Shown piece by piece: positions 62,213-64,000 of a DNA stretch of 64,000 nt. The position numbers and the translations under genes were made by a program. Under the pieces are notes generated by a model. It saw only the letters and a program-made list of their open reading frames with translations, was not told the DNA's origin and made no database searches. How positions within the stretch are numbered: position 1 is the stretch's first letter; every line of letters begins with the position of its first letter. The stretch is from Rhodocyclaceae bacterium (GTDB lineage Bacteria; Pseudomonadota; Gammaproteobacteria; Burkholderiales; Rhodocyclaceae): positions 79,334 to 143,333 of the forward strand of contig VIKE01000002.1 in NCBI GenBank assembly GCA_008080565.1, given 5' to 3'.

Positions 62213-64000
62213 TTATTGCTGCGGCTCTTGGGCGACGGCTTCGGAGGCAATCGGCTGGGCAGCCGCAGTACCTTCTTCGGAAGCAGCAGCCTTCATCGAC
62301 AGCTTGACGCGAACGATCTGGCCTTCCTTGACGTAGTCTTCGACCTTGTTGACACGTTCCTGAGCGATCTGGGAGATGTGCAGCAGACCATCCTTGCCCG
62401 GCAGCACGGAAACAATTGCACCGAAATCAAGAATCTTGAGCACGGTACCTTCGTAGATCTTGCCGATCTCGACTTCGGCTGTGATCGCATCGATACGGGC
62501 ACGCGCAGCGGCAGCGGCTTCACCACTGCTCGAAGCGATGGTGATCGTGCCGTCGTCCTGAATGTCGATCGTGGTGCCAGTCTCTTCGGTCAGGGCGCGG
62601 ATAACAGCACCGCCCTTACCGATGACGTCACGAATCTTTTCCGGATTGATCTTGAACGTATAGAGACGCGGTGCGTAGGCCGACATTTCTTCACGCGGGC
62701 CGGCAGCGGCTTCCTGCATCAGGTTCAGGATGTGGATGCGAGCATCCTTGGCCTGAGCCAGTGCAACCTGCATGATTTCCTTGGTGATCCCCTGGATCTT
62801 GATATCCATCTGCAGCGCGGTGATACCGGTCGTTGAACCAGCTACCTTGAAGTCCATGTCACCAAGGTGATCCTCGTCACCCAGAATGTCGGTCAGCACA
62901 GCGAAACGGTTGCCGTCCTTGATCAGACCCATGGCGATACCGGCAACGTGCGCCTTGAGCGGCACGCCGGCGTCCAGCAGGGCCAGACAGCCACCGCAAA
63001 CGGAAGCCATCGAGGACGAGCCGTTGGATTCAGTGATTTCCGACACCAGACGCATCGAGTAGGAGAAGTCTTCCGGCTTCGGCAGCACGGCGAGCAACGC
63101 ACGCTTGGCCAGGCGACCGTGACCGATTTCGCGGCGCTTCGGCGTACCGACGCGACCACATTCGCCGGTGGCGTACGGAGGCATGTTGTAATGCAGCATG
63201 AAGCGGTCACGGTACTCACCAGCCAGCGCGTCAATGATCTGCTCGTCGCGGTTGGTACCCAGCGTGGCCACAGCCAGCGCTTGGGTTTCGCCACGGGTAA
63301 ACAGGGCCGAGCCATGGGTGCGCGGCAGCACGCCGGAACGCATGGTGATCGGACGCACGGTGCGCGTGTCGCGACCGTCGATACGCGGCGCACCGCTCAG
63401 GATGCGACCGCGAACGATGGAGGCTTCGATTTCGTGGAACAGGTTGCCGACGGTGTTTTCGTCCGGAGCACCTTCGCCCTGGCACAGGGCGGCAATGGCT
63501 TCAGCACGAATGACCTTGACGGCCTGGCTACGGGTTTGCTTGACGGTGATGTTGTAGGCTTCTTCGAGCTTGGCAGCAACCAGAGCGGACAGGCTGGCAA
63601 CCAGCGCTTCGTCCTTCGGTGCAGCCTCCCATTCCCATTCCGGCTTGCCGGCTTCTTCGACCAGTTCGTTGATGGCGTTGATCGCCTTCTGCATTTCGGT
63701 GTGACCAAAAACGACAGCGCCGAGCATGACTTCTTCGGACAGTTGGTCGGCTTCGGACTCAACCATTAGCACGGCAGCTTCGGTACCGGCGACGACGAGG
63801 TCGAGCTGGCTACCCTTGAGCTGGCTGAGGGTCGGGCAGAGGACGTACTGGCCGTCGATGTAACCCACGCGGGCGGCACCGATCGGACCGTTGAACGGCA
63901 CGCCGGAGATGGCCAGAGCGGCAGAAGCGCCGATCAGGGCCGGGATATCGGAATCAATTTCCGGGTTCAGCGACATCACGGTGGCGATGACCTGGACTTC
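62213..64000 (-). CDS. pnp: Polyribonucleotide nucleotidyltransferase (PNPase), N-terminus beyond window
   Basis: The frame runs through the window end, where the last bases encode [18 protein letters not shown], so about the first 110 residues are missing. Visible parts are the end of the first RNase PH domain, the alpha-helical linker, the second RNase PH domain ([20 protein letters not shown]; the later [18 protein letters not shown]), the KH domain ([20 protein letters not shown]) and the S1 domain ([20 protein letters not shown]). PNPase degrades RNA 3' to 5' with phosphate. The order and length match the family. Confidence 0.96.
   Translation of the reverse strand, partial: EVQVIATVMSLNPEIDSDIPALIGASAALAISGVPFNGPIGAARVGYIDGQYVLCPTLSQLKGSQLDLVVAGTEAAVLMVESEADQLSEEVMLGAVVFGHTEMQKAINAINELVEEAGKPEWEWEAAPKDEALVASLSALVAAKLEEAYNITVKQTRSQAVKVIRAEAIAALCQGEGAPDENTVGNLFHEIEASIVRGRILSGAPRIDGRDTRTVRPITMRSGVLPRTHGSALFTRGETQALAVATLGTNRDEQIIDALAGEYRDRFMLHYNMPPYATGECGRVGTPKRREIGHGRLAKRALLAVLPKPEDFSYSMRLVSEITESNGSSSMASVCGGCLALLDAGVPLKAHVAGIAMGLIKDGNRFAVLTDILGDEDHLGDMDFKVAGSTTGITALQMDIKIQGITKEIMQVALAQAKDARIHILNLMQEAAAGPREEMSAYAPRLYTFKINPEKIRDVIGKGGAVIRALTEETGTTIDIQDDGTITIASSSGEAAAAARARIDAITAEVEIGKIYEGTVLKILDFGAIVSVLPGKDGLLHISQIAQERVNKVEDYVKEGQIVRVKLSMKAAASEEGTAAAQPIASEAVAQEPQQ

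Noticed and set aside
62867..63769. Long open frame antisense to pnp
   Set aside because: It is a shadow of a highly conserved, GC-rich gene; the product has no family character.
1..64000. CRISPR arrays or insertion sequences
   Set aside because: No regularly spaced repeats and no transposase-like products were seen.

Overview
The window looks like a chromosomal segment of a betaproteobacterium, most likely from the Rhodocyclales. The basis is the DksA and PNPase sequences, the mixed 45-65% GC, and a near-complete exosortase A (XrtA/PEP-CTERM) exopolysaccharide locus of the kind common in that group. The genus cannot be set from the sequence alone. No exosortase, PEP-CTERM substrate, CRISPR array or insertion sequence was seen inside the window.

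Region 1 (1-14.0 kb, + strand) is a run of surface-glycan genes, many joined by ATGA overlaps. It holds two GT4 glycosyltransferases (the first cut by the window edge), a CapK-like adenylate-forming enzyme, a low-molecular-weight phosphatase, two NodB-type deacetylases, an ATP-grasp ligase, a PTPS-related membrane protein, a GtrA flippase with a GT2 partner, an acyltransferase-3 protein and an XrtA-type O-glycosylation ligase. Region 2 (14.0-28.9 kb, - strand) carries a Wzx-like flippase, an asparagine-synthase-like protein without its N-terminal cysteine, an AT-rich glycosyltransferase/methyltransferase pair with a ten-G tract, an O-antigen-ligase protein with a large soluble insert, a GT4 enzyme, a composite GNAT/FemAB-like protein, a DegT-like protein, exosortase-associated hydrolases 1 and 2, and an acyl carrier protein. 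Region 3 (28.9-42.8 kb, + strand) diverges from it: acyl-CoA ligase, PLP decarboxylase, sugar transferase, prsK, prsR, prsT, a UDP-sugar dehydrogenase, a Sel1/SLT lytic transglycosylase and a trypsin-like protease. PrsK lacks its last ATP-binding motif and PrsR lacks its Walker A motif, so the regulatory pair appears broken as sequenced.

Region 4 (43.1-46.1 kb) is a compact cassette: a cysteine-rich, Tat-like exported protein, a PqqD-like small protein, an HprK-related kinase and a nucleotidyltransferase-family protein. This HPr-rel-A type module is the least understood system here.

Region 5 (46.4-61.0 kb) is accessory. It contains a DUF2917 gene, a frameshifted hydrolase and a probable small-molecule operon (MFS, EthD, ABM-like, GFA, cupin, PEP-mutase/ICL-type, RidA, GNAT). 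Further on are a cupin, a YbhB-type protein, an AraC regulator, a dienelactone hydrolase, a LysR gene followed by a palindrome and a CmcJ/NvfI-like oxygenase, HCCA-isomerase and thioesterase operon, and an RsgA-like GTPase behind a highly structured leader. Region 6 (61.4-64.0 kb) is core genome: tRNA-Arg(TCT), tRNA-Pro(TGG), dksA, a bidirectional terminator and the 3' part of pnp.
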